From contig NZ_BCUZ01000021.1 of NCBI RefSeq assembly GCF_001591485.1, positions 1 to 34,213 of the forward strand: 34,213 bases of DNA, read 5' to 3'. Source of the stretch: Neobacillus fumarioli NBRC 102428 (GTDB lineage: Bacteria > Bacillota > Bacilli > Bacillales > Cytobacillaceae). This document shows positions 11,204 through 20,076 of the stretch, in pieces. The translations under genes and the position numbers were made by a program. Under the pieces are notes generated by a model. It had not been told where the DNA came from. It was given only the letters and a program-made list of their open reading frames with translations, and ran no database searches. Within the stretch, counting starts at the first letter, position 1. Each line of letters begins with the position of its first letter.

Positions 11204-12037
11204 TTAAAGATGTTGTTTACATTGCCATTCTGCATGTTTTATTTGTTCAGTAAGGGAAGCGGCGATAGGGGTTAGTTTTTTTATAGAGATTCTAACACAT
11301 GGTTCAGTAAATTCTTCCGGTGCACAATTTTGATTTTTAATGAACTGCTGCTCTAATTTTAGAAAGTCAGCACAACGGTTCCAGTAGTTTTCAACTCCGC
11401 TTTCTAACACATAATTTCCTGGCTTGCCAGACTCCATGATCTCGTGAATTGTGGAGACAGCATCCTTCACAAAAAGGGCATCATATATCCACTCACGCTC
11501 GGATTGCTGAATATCACTCCCTAATATTTTCGCGATAATGGTTTGTTGGAATAGAAAGGCGGATGGCTGCCATGGTCCATAAATAGCTGGTAAATAAAAC
11601 AATTGGATATTTCCAGTCAGTTCTTTCGCTTCTTCAACAAAAAAGACGATCTTTGAATCCTCTTTAAATCTATTCATTTGGATTGGTAATAAAAATACCA
11701 AACGATTATTTTTCGATTCCGCTATATATTGAATAATTGAATGAATGGCTTCCCTTTTCAGTATTGAATCTTTTTGAATTATGAAAAGGTCGTAAAGTGA
11801 AAAAATGAATGTTTGTCGATCTTTAACATTTTCATGAATTGTTGGCCGCCACTTTTGAAAAGTATCCTCGAAAAAATTAGCATTTCTGCCAATTTCCATT
11901 CTCTTCTCCTCTAAAATTTCTTGGTTTGAACATTCATCGAACCATATACCGTGAACCTCTACTCCATGATTTAACAGATGTTTACAAACATGAAAACTAA
12001 CAAAATCAAAAACATCCAAAATAACGGCCTTGTCCAT
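11204..12037 (-). CDS. yjaV: YjaV-like NAD-dependent epimerase/dehydratase-fold protein
   Basis: This is a 277-residue protein. The C-terminal half has extended-SDR features: YLPAIYGPWQPS resembles the epimerase segment after the active site, and WIYDALFVKDAVSTI resembles the substrate-domain V-x-D-V-x-x stretch. The expected N-terminal GxxGxxG nucleotide motif is degenerate (ILDVFDFVSFHVCKHLL), and no YxxxK pair is obvious. It may therefore not bind NAD or catalyse a normal SDR reaction. GGGAGGAAAG precedes the ATG. It follows yjaU by about 80 bases on the same strand, as in the B. subtilis yjaU-yjaV pair, so the two probably act together. Function is unknown. Confidence 0.72.
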   Translation of the reverse strand: MDKAVILDVFDFVSFHVCKHLLNHGVEVHGIWFDECSNQEILEEKRMEIGRNANFFEDTFQKWRPTIHENVKDRQTFIFSLYDLFIIQKDSILKREAIHSIIQYIAESKNNRLVFLLPIQMNRFKEDSKIVFFVEEAKELTGNIQLFYLPAIYGPWQPSAFLFQQTIIAKILGSDIQQSEREWIYDALFVKDAVSTIHEIMESGKPGNYVLESGVENYWNRCADFLKLEQQFIKNQNCAPEEFTEPCVRISIKKLTPIAASLTEQIKHAEWQCKQHL

Positions 12038-12116
12038 TTAACTTTCCTCCCCAAAGTAGCCTTAAGAAAATCTATGCTATTCAATGAAGAAATATTTCTT
12101 TTCGGGAGGCACACCT

Positions 12117-12839
12117 TTACAGGACGGATTCATGTTGAGTATAAAAGTTTATATGAATTTTTCCCAGTTGCGGTTTTTTTTCAGGGAGAATAAAAGTAGG
12201 ATGAAAATTAGAAGAACCTAAAATCTTTTTGTATTGCTTTGATTGATTATAAGATTTACCACCGGCGAGGACATGAATGATTTTTATCGGTACACCAAAA
12301 TCAAGTTGAATGTGATCATCCATATTAGCAATAGCTGTTTCAAGGGAGTTCTGATCCAATTGATAAGCACATGTCAATTCCCTGATTAATTTTTTATAGA
12401 AAAATTTATGTTCTCTTTCCATTTCCAGATGGTGTTTTAAAGAAAGAATCGGATTAAGCAAAATGACTGACCTGATGTGATCGCCCATTTTCTCCAATAA
12501 TTTGATAGCTACAAGCGCACCCATCCCTTCAGCTAGTATATGAATTTTGTCGTTAAGAATTTCGTGGCGGATCATATAGTGGTATAGTTTTACGGCAAGC
12601 TCAACGGCTTGATCACTCCCCCAATTCCTCCCGTAAAGATTCGAGGAAAAAATGGTGTACCCTTGTTCTTTCAATTCATGAATTATAGCAGCTTTTCCTT
12701 CATTTTGTGTCCAAAAGCATTTACTTTCATCAACAAAATGCCGTTCGTCACCAATGATTAAGATCCCAAATCCTGTAGGCTTTTCAGGATAATAGACAAT
12801 ATTCCATTGAGTATCTATTTGAAAATTGCGGTTCTCCAT
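12117..12839 (-). CDS. yjaU: YjaU-like alpha/beta-hydrolase-fold protein, nucleophile serine absent
   Basis: This 240-residue protein has an alpha/beta-hydrolase layout: a GFGILIIGDERHF strand-turn near residue 25, a nucleophile-elbow-like segment HILAEGMGALVAIKLL near residue 105, and a late His in GKIHINF. The usual G-x-S-x-G elbow reads A-E-G-M-G, so the catalytic Ser is missing and hydrolase activity is doubtful. The start is placed at 12839 because AAAGGAG lies 8 bases upstream; the longer frame from 12890 has no ribosome site. It is followed by yjaV in the same direction. The name comes from synteny and fold. Confidence 0.7.
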   Translation of the reverse strand: MENRNFQIDTQWNIVYYPEKPTGFGILIIGDERHFVDESKCFWTQNEGKAAIIHELKEQGYTIFSSNLYGRNWGSDQAVELAVKLYHYMIRHEILNDKIHILAEGMGALVAIKLLEKMGDHIRSVILLNPILSLKHHLEMEREHKFFYKKLIRELTCAYQLDQNSLETAIANMDDHIQLDFGVPIKIIHVLAGGKSYNQSKQYKKILGSSNFHPTFILPEKKPQLGKIHINFYTQHESVL

Positions 12840-13011
12840 TGGTAAATCTCCTTTTACATATTTCCTCATCATAATTGTATGTAGCTTCACAAAAGATGAA
12901 CGGGAGTTTGCCTATTTTGATTTGGATATTCGTTTGCTTAAAATCAACATTTATTAATTTGAAACCGTATGGTAAGATAAATATGATGAAAAATAGTAAG
13001 AGGTGAACAAA

Positions 13012-13197
13012 TTGAAAGTTTTTTGGACCTTTTTTTGGACGTTTCTGTTAGTGGAAATGCTTACATATGTTGTAAGTTCCATGACCCCGGGAAGTGTCTT
13101 TGATGTTAAAATGGGAGCCATTATGGCCGTCTGTGTAACGATTCTTATTTTTGTTGTTTCTGCTATTATTCCAAATGATCCGGTCGAAAAGCATTGA
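13012..13197 (+). CDS. yjzA: YjzA-like DUF2929 small membrane protein
   Basis: This protein of about 61 residues has two hydrophobic segments, at about residues 3-22 and 34-52, giving a two-helix membrane hairpin. The end IPNDPVEKH is polar. The upstream GTG at 13003 lies inside the ribosome site AGAGGTGA, so I use TTG at 13012, which has six bases of spacing; the protein then starts KVFWTFFWTF, like DUF2929 members. It sits next to yjaU as in B. subtilis. Function is unknown. A strong bidirectional hairpin shared with clpB follows. Confidence 0.75.
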   Translation: MKVFWTFFWTFLLVEMLTYVVSSMTPGSVFDVKMGAIMAVCVTILIFVVSAIIPNDPVEKH

Positions 13198-13204
13198 TTT
13201 TTTA

Positions 13205-13239
13205 AAGGTCTTCCATTTAAAAATGGAAGACCTTCTTTT
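13205..13239. terminator. Bidirectional terminator between yjzA and clpB
   Basis: A perfect 14-base stem, AAGGTCTTCCATTT (13205-13218) against AAATGGAAGACCTT (13221-13234), is followed by CTTTTA. It lies between convergent stop codons. Confidence 0.85.
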
Positions 13240-15835
13240 ATGATTGAATCTTTAACACCAATTCCCCATTTTCTTCTGTTATCTTAACAGTTGCGCCTTC
13301 GAATACTCTCCCGGCAATGATCTCACGGGCAAGCTTCGTTTCAATGTTTCGCTGAATAAACCGTTTTAAAGGCCTTGCCCCATAAATCGGATCAAAACCG
13401 TGAACAGCGATAAACTCCTTAGCCCCCTCGGAAATGGTAATCGTGATTTGTTTTTCTTTTAACCTGTTTTGCAATTCTTTTAACAGTTTTATGACAATAT
13501 TCTTGATTTCTGCCATTGAAAGCGGCTTAAACAGAATAATCTCATCAATCCGGTTTAAAAACTCCGGCCGGAAAGAAGTCCTTAATTGCCCCATTACCTT
13601 CTCCCTTGACGAATCTGAAATTTCTGTTGTATTTTCTTCCTGTTCTAACAAAAACTGCGAACCGATATTGGAAGTCATGATAATAACGGTATTTTTAAAA
13701 TCAACGACACGACCTTGGGAATCTGTAATCCGCCCGTCATCAAGTGCCTGCAACAAAATATTAAAGACCTCAGGATGTGCCTTTTCAATTTCATCCATTA
13801 GAATAACAGAGTAAGGGTTTCTTCTGACCGCTTCTGTCAGCTGTCCTCCCTCTTCATATCCAATATATCCAGGAGGTGCTCCGATTAGACGGGAAACTGA
13901 GTGTTTTTCCATATATTCCGACATATCAATGCGAATGATATGATCCTCACTATCAAATAAGCTTTCCGCTAGCGCTTTAGCCAGCTCTGTTTTCCCTACA
14001 CCCGTCGGCCCTAAAAAGAGAAATGAACCAATTGGCCTATTAGGGTCTTTAATGCCTGCACGGGCCCGAAGAACAGCATCTGCCACCAAATGAACGGCCT
14101 CATTTTGGCCGATCACCCGTTCATGAAGAATGGATTCCAAACGAAGCAGCTTTTCTCGTTCACCTTCTACTAATTTGGAGATTGGGATTCCCGTCCATTT
14201 TGAGACAATGTTCGAGATTTCTTCTCCTGTCACTTCTTCACGCAGCAGACGGTCATCCTTTTCGGCCTCTCTTTCAAGACTTTTTAACTCCTTTTCCGCA
14301 GCTGGGATCAGCCCATGTCGGAGTTCGGCGGCACGGTTCAAGTCATATTGATCTTCTGCTCTCTCCAGTTCTCTGCGAAGCTTTTCAATTTGTTCTCGCT
14401 TTTCCTGCAACCGCTGGATTTTCTCCTTTTCTTCCAACCATTTTGCCTTCATCGTATCAGCTTGTTCCCTTAAATCGGCAAGTTCCTTTAATAAGGATTC
14501 AAGCCGCTGTTTGCTTACTTCATCCTGTTCTTTCCTTAATGCTGCTTCTTCAATTTCCAATTGCATCACTCTACGAGTTACTTCATCTAATTCAGTCGGC
14601 ATGGAATCAATTTCCGTTCGAATCAAAGCACAAGCTTCATCCACAAGATCAATCGCCTTATCAGGTAAAAAACGGTCGGTTATATAACGGTCAGACAATG
14701 TGGCCGCAGCCACAAGCGCCTGATCGTGTATTTTCACCCCATGGTATACTTCAAACCGTTCTTTTAATCCTCTAAGAATGGATATCGTATCTTCAACAGT
14801 CGGTTCCTGGACCATCACAGGCTGGAATCTCCGCTCTAATGCCGGGTCCTTTTCAATATACTTTCGATGTTCATCCAATGTTGTAGCACCGATACAGTGA
14901 AGTTCTCCTCTGGCGAGCATCGGCTTTAACATGTTGCCGGCATCCATCGCGCCTTCCGTTTTTCCCGCACCTACAATCGTATGGATTTCATCGATAAACA
15001 GTAATATTCGCCCTTCACTTTTTTTAATTTCCGTTAAGACCGCTTTGAGTCTTTCTTCAAACTCTCCCCTAAACTTTGCCCCTGCGATTAACGAACCCAT
15101 ATCCAAAGCAAAAATTGTCTTATCCCTCAGACCTTCCGGAACGTCTTTTCTGACAATTCTATGTGCAAGTCCTTCCACAATGGCCGTCTTTCCTACTCCT
15201 GGTTCACCAATTAAGACTGGATTATTTTTTGTTTTTCTAGACAGAATTCTGACGACATTCCGGATTTCCGTGTCCCGGCCAATGACCGGATCAACCTTCC
15301 CTGCTTTGACTTCAGCAACAAGGTCTCTGCCATATTTTTTCAGAGCATTATAACCAGCTTCGGGATTTTGTGATGTCACTCTTTGATTCCCCCTAATCGC
15401 TTTTATAGCCGATAAAACCTCTTCAGCAGTATGGCCGAATGTATGGATCATTTTGTTCATTTCAGAATCATTGGCGCGAACGGCAGCAAGAAGAATATGT
15501 TCAACCGAAATATATTCGTCGGAGAAATTTTTTGCAATTTCTTCGGCATTGACCAACAGTTTTTGCAGCTTAGCCGTTATATAGAGCTTTCCCTGCTCTG
15601 CCCCGCTTCCGGAAACCTGAGGCTTTTTTTGCAAAGCTGCTAGAAGACTCACTTTTATTTTCTCTGAAGGAATCCCCACATTTTGTAATATTGCAGCAAT
15701 CAGGCTGTCTTCTTGTTCCAATAAAGCAAGAAATAAATGGGGTTCATCAATCTCCTGATGGCTATGTTTAATCGCTAATGTTTGTGCCTCCATTAAGCCT
15801 GTTTGCAAACGCTCCGTCATTTTGTTTACGTCCAT
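13238..15835 (-). CDS. clpB: ATP-dependent disaggregase ClpB
   Basis: This 865-residue Hsp100 chaperone extracts polypeptides from aggregates with DnaK/DnaJ/GrpE and refolds them. Domains in order are: the Clp_N double repeat (1-145), NBD1 with Walker A GEPGVGKT near 205 and Walker [11 protein letters not shown], the M-domain coiled coil (about 400-520, Glu/Lys/Arg/Leu-rich), NBD2 with Walker A GPTGVGKT near 605 and [11 protein letters not shown], and the C-terminal Clp_D2-small domain. The M-domain separates it from ClpC. The GTG at 15844 lies inside the ribosome site GGAAGTGG, so the ATG at 15835 ([10 protein letters not shown]), 8 bases on, is the better start. The promoter has a perfect CtsR operator, so heat induction is expected. 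Confidence 0.98.
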   Translation of the reverse strand: MDVNKMTERLQTGLMEAQTLAIKHSHQEIDEPHLFLALLEQEDSLIAAILQNVGIPSEKIKVSLLAALQKKPQVSGSGAEQGKLYITAKLQKLLVNAEEIAKNFSDEYISVEHILLAAVRANDSEMNKMIHTFGHTAEEVLSAIKAIRGNQRVTSQNPEAGYNALKKYGRDLVAEVKAGKVDPVIGRDTEIRNVVRILSRKTKNNPVLIGEPGVGKTAIVEGLAHRIVRKDVPEGLRDKTIFALDMGSLIAGAKFRGEFEERLKAVLTEIKKSEGRILLFIDEIHTIVGAGKTEGAMDAGNMLKPMLARGELHCIGATTLDEHRKYIEKDPALERRFQPVMVQEPTVEDTISILRGLKERFEVYHGVKIHDQALVAAATLSDRYITDRFLPDKAIDLVDEACALIRTEIDSMPTELDEVTRRVMQLEIEEAALRKEQDEVSKQRLESLLKELADLREQADTMKAKWLEEKEKIQRLQEKREQIEKLRRELERAEDQYDLNRAAELRHGLIPAAEKELKSLEREAEKDDRLLREEVTGEEISNIVSKWTGIPISKLVEGEREKLLRLESILHERVIGQNEAVHLVADAVLRARAGIKDPNRPIGSFLFLGPTGVGKTELAKALAESLFDSEDHIIRIDMSEYMEKHSVSRLIGAPPGYIGYEEGGQLTEAVRRNPYSVILMDEIEKAHPEVFNILLQALDDGRITDSQGRVVDFKNTVIIMTSNIGSQFLLEQEENTTEISDSSREKVMGQLRTSFRPEFLNRIDEIILFKPLSMAEIKNIVIKLLKELQNRLKEKQITITISEGAKEFIAVHGFDPIYGARPLKRFIQRNIETKLAREIIAGRVFEGATVKITEENGELVLKIQS

Positions 15836-15850
15836 ATCATCCACTTCCTA

Positions 15851-15906
15851 TTTGACCTTTTTTGACCTATTTCTTTTATTATAAAATAACCAGTTGTGGA
15901 AGTAAA
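15851..15906 (-). promoter_or_regulatory. clpB promoter with CtsR operator
   Basis: On the minus strand, TTTACT (15901-15906), a 17-base spacer and TATAAT (15878-15883) form a sigma-A promoter. GGTCAAAAAAGGTCAAA (15851-15867), two identical heptads three bases apart, matches the CtsR box exactly and covers the region just after the start site. No CIRCE (HrcA) element is visible. Confidence 0.9.
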
Positions 15907-15920
15907 ATATTACATGAAGA

Positions 15921-15945
15921 AAAAGCCACCCGTAAGATGGCTTTT
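15921..15945 (-). terminator. Terminator of yjzC
   Basis: AAAAGCCA (15921-15928) pairs with TGGCTTTT (15938-15945). On the minus strand it ends in TTTTTC after the yjzC stop and insulates clpB from yjzC transcription. Confidence 0.75.
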
Positions 15946-15957
15946 CTTCTATTCCTT

Positions 15958-16137
15958 TTATGGTTTACGCTGGTATGTCCAAACCCGCCTGTCATTAGAT
16001 GTTTCTGGAAATCTGTCTCCGGCCTTTAGTTTTATTTTTTTCGGATTTACCACATTATCTCCCGTATCTCCAATTTCAATATAGACGCCATTATTCGGTG
16101 CTCTTTTGCCAGGTTTAAACTGATGATTTTGGCCCAT
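15958..16137 (-). CDS. yjzC: YjzC family small protein
   Basis: This 59-residue protein starts MGQNHQFKPGKRAPNNGVY and continues with IEIGDTGDNV and FPETSNDRRVWTY. It is basic, soluble, with no membrane segment. The pattern is that of the Bacillaceae YjzC family, whose function is unknown to me. A GGAGGGAAAG ribosome site precedes the ATG and a terminator follows the stop. It lies upstream of clpB on the same strand but is closed by its own terminator, so the two are not one operon. Confidence 0.85.
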   Translation of the reverse strand: MGQNHQFKPGKRAPNNGVYIEIGDTGDNVVNPKKIKLKAGDRFPETSNDRRVWTYQRKP

Positions 16138-16203
16138 TTCTTTCCCTCCTTATCGTCTACACCCTTATTATTTCCTTTTCGAAAAGGGCCATTAAAGGAA
16201 TTT

Positions 16204-16755
16204 TTAACAATTTTCTTCGACATTATTTCCTAAAAAATTTTGCCAATCTCTAAGCCATTCAGTACATTTCTTTATCAGTGTTTCATCATGAATGGAGTAA
16301 CAAGGAACATCCAATAATGCATTTTTTAATTTATTATGCCAATAGACTACGGCTAAACAATTCGAAACCTGATCCAGCATTGATAAGTCATTTTGGTCTC
16401 GAACTATTACAAGCTTTGGATATTTTGCCTGTTTATATCCTTCTATTAAGATTACATCAGGATTTATGAACTCAAGAAGCTTTATTTGATCTTCTAATGA
16501 AAAAGAACTTCTTTCGGCTTGCAAAATTAAAGCTCCATCTCCCTCAACAATGGAGGCGGCGGCACCTGCCGACAAATGCTTCGTTGAATCTTTGTGCTCC
16601 GGAGCTAACGGTTTGCCGCCATGCCCGTGATGCTTAATGGTGGCGGTTTTGAGCCCCATGTTTGTAAATGATTCGATTAATTTAAGGATCATGGACGTCT
16701 TTCCACTATTTTGAAAACCTACAACCTGGAGAATGAACGGTTTTACCATGGCCAT
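16204..16755 (-). CDS. mobB: Molybdopterin-guanine dinucleotide biosynthesis adapter MobB
   Basis: This 183-residue P-loop GTP-binding protein assists MobA in attaching GMP to molybdopterin. Walker A is GFQNSGKTS near residue 14, followed by the MobB-type TATIKHHGHGG segment and VILIEGYKQAKYPKLVIVR, which holds the Walker B-like region. Length is typical. The start overlaps the end of moeA by 13 bases, so the two are translationally coupled; the second in-frame ATG, two codons later, could also be used. No mobA is seen in the window. A guanine-dinucleotide form of the cofactor implies a DMSO-reductase-family enzyme such as a formate dehydrogenase or nitrate reductase elsewhere. Confidence 0.93.
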   Translation of the reverse strand: MAMVKPFILQVVGFQNSGKTSMILKLIESFTNMGLKTATIKHHGHGGKPLAPEHKDSTKHLSAGAAASIVEGDGALILQAERSSFSLEDQIKLLEFINPDVILIEGYKQAKYPKLVIVRDQNDLSMLDQVSNCLAVVYWHNKLKNALLDVPCYSIHDETLIKKCTEWLRDWQNFLGNNVEENC

Positions 16756-18008
16756 TCACTGCCGGACTGATCTTCAAGCAAAAGGATCTCTACCTCGCTA
16801 CCTGCTGTAAATCCTCTTGTTCCCCCAGGCAAAATGGTTAAAGCATTCGCTCCGGCTAAACTCATAATAATATTGGATTTATCTACACCACTAGGGACAG
16901 TTTTCAATCTGCCGCCCTCAATAAATACATGACTTCGAACAAATCGTGTAAACGGGTTAGGTTTGGGGAAATCAGCTTCAAGAATTGCTTTTTCCTTCCG
17001 TAAATGAGGTTTATCCGAAAACAGCATCCGGCGAATGATAGGACGTGCAAACAGTTCAAACCCCACATAGCAAGCCGAGGGATTCCCTGATAAGCCAAAA
17101 AGAAGTTTGCCGCTTGCACAGGCAACTGTCGTAACACTTCCCGGCCGCATCGCTACTTTATTAAACAACACTTCTACACCTAGTTTTTGATAAATTTCCG
17201 GAAGATAATCAAAGTCTCCGACAGATACTCCGCCAGTTGTAAGGAGAATATCTACTTTCTTGATAGCATTTTGAATAGCTTCAAAGCATGTATCAAATTC
17301 ATCCGGCAGTTTCCCAAAATATTGAACAGCACCGCCTGCTCTTACAATTTGTCCGGCAATCATATGGGCATTACTGTTGCGGATCTTACCCGGTACCAAG
17401 GGTTCCTCCACTTCCAACAATTCTGTTCCAATAGCAAAAAGACCGACGACCGGCTTTTTTGCTGCCGGGACATGTTTGTAGCCAAACACGGCAAGCACTG
17501 CTAGTACCCCAGGATTAATCATCGTTCCTCTTTTCACCAATATTTCTCCTTCTTTTGCATCTTCGGCTCTGAAGGAAACATTCTCCCCCTTATGAAACTT
17601 ACGTTTAAGGGACATAAAAGGCCTTCCATTCTTTTCATACGTGTGGGCCACTTCAAACATGGCTACTGCATCCGCCCCATCCGGCATCATGGCACCTGTC
17701 ATGATTCGGACTGCTTGATATTGATGGACAGTTTTATCAGAAACCATTCCGGCACCGATATGGTCAATGATTTCAAATTCAACCGGATTTGCTTGAGAAG
17801 CATGAAAGGTATCGATGGAGCGGATGGCAAAGCCGTCGTATGGGGAGCGGTCGAAATGCGGCACATCACAGGTTGCTGCTACATTTTCTGCTAAAAAGCG
17901 CCCATAACTGTCTTCTATTGCCACCCATTCTGTTTCACCATGTATGTCATGCTCCATTATTTTTGCAACTGCTTCTGATACGGGTATCGGTTGTCTTCTT
18001 TCAAACAA
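16743..18008 (-). CDS. moeA: Molybdopterin molybdenumtransferase MoeA
   Basis: This 421-residue enzyme inserts molybdate into adenylylated molybdopterin. The N-terminal MoeA segment VPHFDRSPYDGFAIRS is present (residues about 40-55), as are RIMTGAMMPDGADAV and the MoCF-binding domain with LLTTGGVSVGDFDYL and LFGLSGNPSACYVGFEL. The C-terminal domain is complete. It starts from TTG at 18008, six bases after GGAG. It overlaps mobB and lies 76 bases after moaA, with a hairpin terminator in between, so it may have its own promoter or depend on read-through. Confidence 0.96.
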   Translation of the reverse strand: MFERRQPIPVSEAVAKIMEHDIHGETEWVAIEDSYGRFLAENVAATCDVPHFDRSPYDGFAIRSIDTFHASQANPVEFEIIDHIGAGMVSDKTVHQYQAVRIMTGAMMPDGADAVAMFEVAHTYEKNGRPFMSLKRKFHKGENVSFRAEDAKEGEILVKRGTMINPGVLAVLAVFGYKHVPAAKKPVVGLFAIGTELLEVEEPLVPGKIRNSNAHMIAGQIVRAGGAVQYFGKLPDEFDTCFEAIQNAIKKVDILLTTGGVSVGDFDYLPEIYQKLGVEVLFNKVAMRPGSVTTVACASGKLLFGLSGNPSACYVGFELFARPIIRRMLFSDKPHLRKEKAILEADFPKPNPFTRFVRSHVFIEGGRLKTVPSGVDKSNIIMSLAGANALTILPGGTRGFTAGSEVEILLLEDQSGSEWPW

Positions 18009-18053
18009 TTTTTCTCCGGCTCCTTTTCATATGCTCAAGATTTAGGATAGAAA

Positions 18054-18088
18054 AACAAAGCACCGTTTATGGGAGCTTTGTTTTTTAT
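18054..18088 (-). terminator. Terminator between moaA and moeA
   Basis: AACAAAGC (18054-18061) pairs with GCTTTGTT (18075-18082) around a 13-base loop, with T-rich or A-rich flanks on both sides. It follows the moaA stop on the minus strand; the long loop makes it moderate in strength, which would allow some read-through into moeA. Confidence 0.6.
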
Positions 18089-19101
18089 CCGCCAATATAA
18101 GACATTTCTATTTTTTTACGATTTTTGTTTGTTTCAGCTGTTCTTTCGTCAGAATAACGATCTATTCTTGCATTCCAAATAGAGGTAATCCGTTCCTCCA
18201 ATTGTTCGTCCGTTGCTCCGTTACGCATAAAGTTGCGAATGTCATGGCCGATTCCGTTAAACAAGCACGTAAAAATTTGACCATTTGCGGATAGTCTCGC
18301 CCTTGTGCAGCTTGAACAGAACGATTCTGATACAGAGGAAATGAAGCCGACATTTATATCTGTATCTTTGTAGCGGTATAGTTTTGCCACTTCCCCGTAA
18401 TACCCTGTATTTACAGGTTCGAGTTCAAAGCGATCTTTAAGAATGGAAAAAATCTGTTTCTTGGTAACGACATCATCCATTTTCCAGCCATTTGTTGACC
18501 CGACGTCCATATATTCAATGTAACGGAGCTCTATGCCATTCGTTTTGCAATATTCCGCCATCGAGATAATTTCTCCATCGTTAAGCCCTTTTTTGACCAC
18601 CATATTAATCTTTACACCCAAACCAGCCTGTTGAGCAGCGGCAATTCCATCTAAAACAGGGCCGGTACCGACTCCGCGACCGTTAATTTTACCGAATAGC
18701 TTATCATTAAGCGTATCCAGACTGACATTCACCCGTTTTAAGCCCGAAGACTTTAGCTGACCAGCCAGTTTTTTCAATAGTACACCATTGGTGGTTAAAG
18801 CCAGATCTTTTAATCCTTCGACACTTGCTAACTTGGCGACTAAAGACGGAAGATCTTTTCGTAAAAGCGGTTCTCCACCGGTTAAGCGGATTTTTTCAAT
18901 TCCTAATTTCACAAATATCTTTGCAACACGTTCAATCTCTTCATATGTCAATAAAGCAGAACGGGGCAGAAATTCAAAATCAGGACCGAACTGATCTGCC
19001 GGCATACAGTATTGGCAGCGGAAATTACAGCGGTCAATAACGGATATTCTTAAGTCCTTCAACGGCCGGTTTAATTTATCTTGAATAATTGTTTTCCCCA
19101 T
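18085..19101 (-). CDS. moaA: GTP 3',8-cyclase MoaA (radical SAM)
   Basis: This 338-residue radical-SAM enzyme carries out the first step of molybdopterin synthesis from GTP, with MoaC. The SAM-cluster motif CNFRCQYC lies near residue 25, the GGEP motif as LTGGEPLLRKD near 80, and the C-terminal second-cluster cysteines as CSSCTRARLSANGQIFTC near 265. It ends in Gly-Gly (SYIGG), the conserved tail needed for activity. The start is moved from 19143 to 19101 because TTGGAG lies 9 bases upstream of that ATG and MGKTIIQDKLNRP matches known starts. moaB, moaC, moaD and moaE are not in the window. Confidence 0.96.
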   Translation of the reverse strand: MGKTIIQDKLNRPLKDLRISVIDRCNFRCQYCMPADQFGPDFEFLPRSALLTYEEIERVAKIFVKLGIEKIRLTGGEPLLRKDLPSLVAKLASVEGLKDLALTTNGVLLKKLAGQLKSSGLKRVNVSLDTLNDKLFGKINGRGVGTGPVLDGIAAAQQAGLGVKINMVVKKGLNDGEIISMAEYCKTNGIELRYIEYMDVGSTNGWKMDDVVTKKQIFSILKDRFELEPVNTGYYGEVAKLYRYKDTDINVGFISSVSESFCSSCTRARLSANGQIFTCLFNGIGHDIRNFMRNGATDEQLEERITSIWNARIDRYSDERTAETNKNRKKIEMSYIGG

Positions 19102-19144
19102 ATAGATCAACTCCAAGAAAAGGGTATGAAGTTCAATTTGCAAA

Positions 19145-19173
19145 AAAACAGCAGATACTCCCTCTGCTGTTTT
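19145..19173 (-). terminator. Terminator of the DsrE-like gene
   Basis: AAAACAGCAG (19145-19154) pairs with CTGCTGTTTT (19164-19173), with a T-run on the minus strand. It separates the DsrE-like gene from moaA. Confidence 0.8.
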
Positions 19174-19511
19174 ATGAAATAGTCAGCACTTCATATTTTG
19201 CGGCAAGCTCGATAAATTCACCCATTCCGCTGATTTTGCCTACGGATAACCGATTCTCTATACCGTAATGATCGGCACAAGTTTTGCAAACAAGTACCGG
19301 AACCCCTTTGTCTTGTAATTCTTTTAAATGAACTGACACAAGAGAATCTTCAGTCGTTGTTAATACACCGCTGTTCATGCAAAAAAATAGCAATAGGAAA
19401 CTCCTCTCTTTGCTTCAAAATCGTAAAAAAGGTTTCCAGTATGGTTTCACCTAAAACTTCATCACCTTTGCCAAGCTGGTTGGAGCTGACTAAAATGACC
19501 TTATTCCTCAT
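19172..19511 (-). pseudogene. DsrE/YedF-like sulfur-relay family gene, frameshifted at a T7 run
   Basis: Two frames join into one DsrE-fold protein of about 112 residues. The first starts at the ATG at 19511 (MRNKVILVSSNQLGKGDEVLG) behind a GTGCACC/AAGGAG-like site. The second (CMNSGVLTTTEDSLVSVHLKEL, VPVLVCKTCADHYGIEN) runs to the stop at 19172. The shift falls in seven consecutive T of the coding strand (19381-19387); removing one T gives PIAIFCMNSGV, in register with the family. The LGKGDEVLG start and the CKTC pair resemble the C-terminal part of YedF, a selenium-related sulfurtransferase-like protein; without a TusA half the role is unclear. It could be a true mutation, a phase-variable tract, or one miscounted base. 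Confidence 0.8.
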
Positions 19512-19526
19512 GTAAGGTGCACTCCT

Positions 19527-19835
19527 TTAACGTATACCTAAGGCAATTTTTGCATAGCGGGACATCATATCTTTGTTCCAAGGCGGATTCCAAACGATAT
19601 TGACATCTACATCCTTAACTTCCGGAATATCATCAAGCGCCCGTTTTACTTGATCGACAATCGTACCAGCCAACGGACAGCCCATCGCAGTTAATGTCAT
19701 TGTTACCGTCAGCTTGCCATCATCATCCATTTCAAGATTATAAACTAAGCCTAAATTTACAATATCAACCCCAAGTTCCGGGTCAATTACAAGTTCTAAG
19801 GCGCCTAATATATTTTCTTTTAATTCTTCATTCAT
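19527..19835 (-). CDS. yitW: DUF59/MIP18-family iron-sulfur assembly factor
   Basis: This 102-residue protein belongs to the DUF59 (MIP18/PaaD-like) family, linked to maturation of iron-sulfur proteins. The signature DPELGVDIVNLGLVY lies near residue 18, and TMTLTAMGCPLAGTI, with the reactive Cys, near 50. The end WNPPWNKDMMSRYAKIALGI is strongly conserved in Bacillus YitW. The GTG at 19844 lies within the AGGGGTGA ribosome site, so I start at the ATG at 19835. It sits directly before the DsrE-like gene on the same strand (15 bases), possibly as one transcript, and divergent from the HAD gene. Confidence 0.9.
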   Translation of the reverse strand: MNEELKENILGALELVIDPELGVDIVNLGLVYNLEMDDDGKLTVTMTLTAMGCPLAGTIVDQVKRALDDIPEVKDVDVNIVWNPPWNKDMMSRYAKIALGIR

Positions 19836-20076
19836 TTTTTTCACCCCTATTTATTTTAAACCAAAGGAATTCTGCAAACCAGTTGTACTATGCTTAGTAT
19901 ATCTATGAATGTAAACTATTTAATGTTAATTTTTTTACAGCTATGATATAAAATTGTTAACATAGACATACCTCTATTTCAAAAGCACTTTACAATTGTA
20001 GTGTATCATGAAGATGAAATTTTTCCTAAAGCAACGCTTTCGGTAGAGAAAAATAAACACCAGAAAGGATCCTATT

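Noticed and set aside
14182-14775. 197-codon open frame on the plus strand inside clpB
   Set aside because: It is antisense to a certain clpB, has no ribosome site, and its translation shows no domain; it arises from codon bias of clpB.
15896-16084. 62-codon plus-strand frame opposite yjzC
   Set aside because: The minus strand encodes a clear YjzC protein with ribosome site and terminator; the plus frame has neither.
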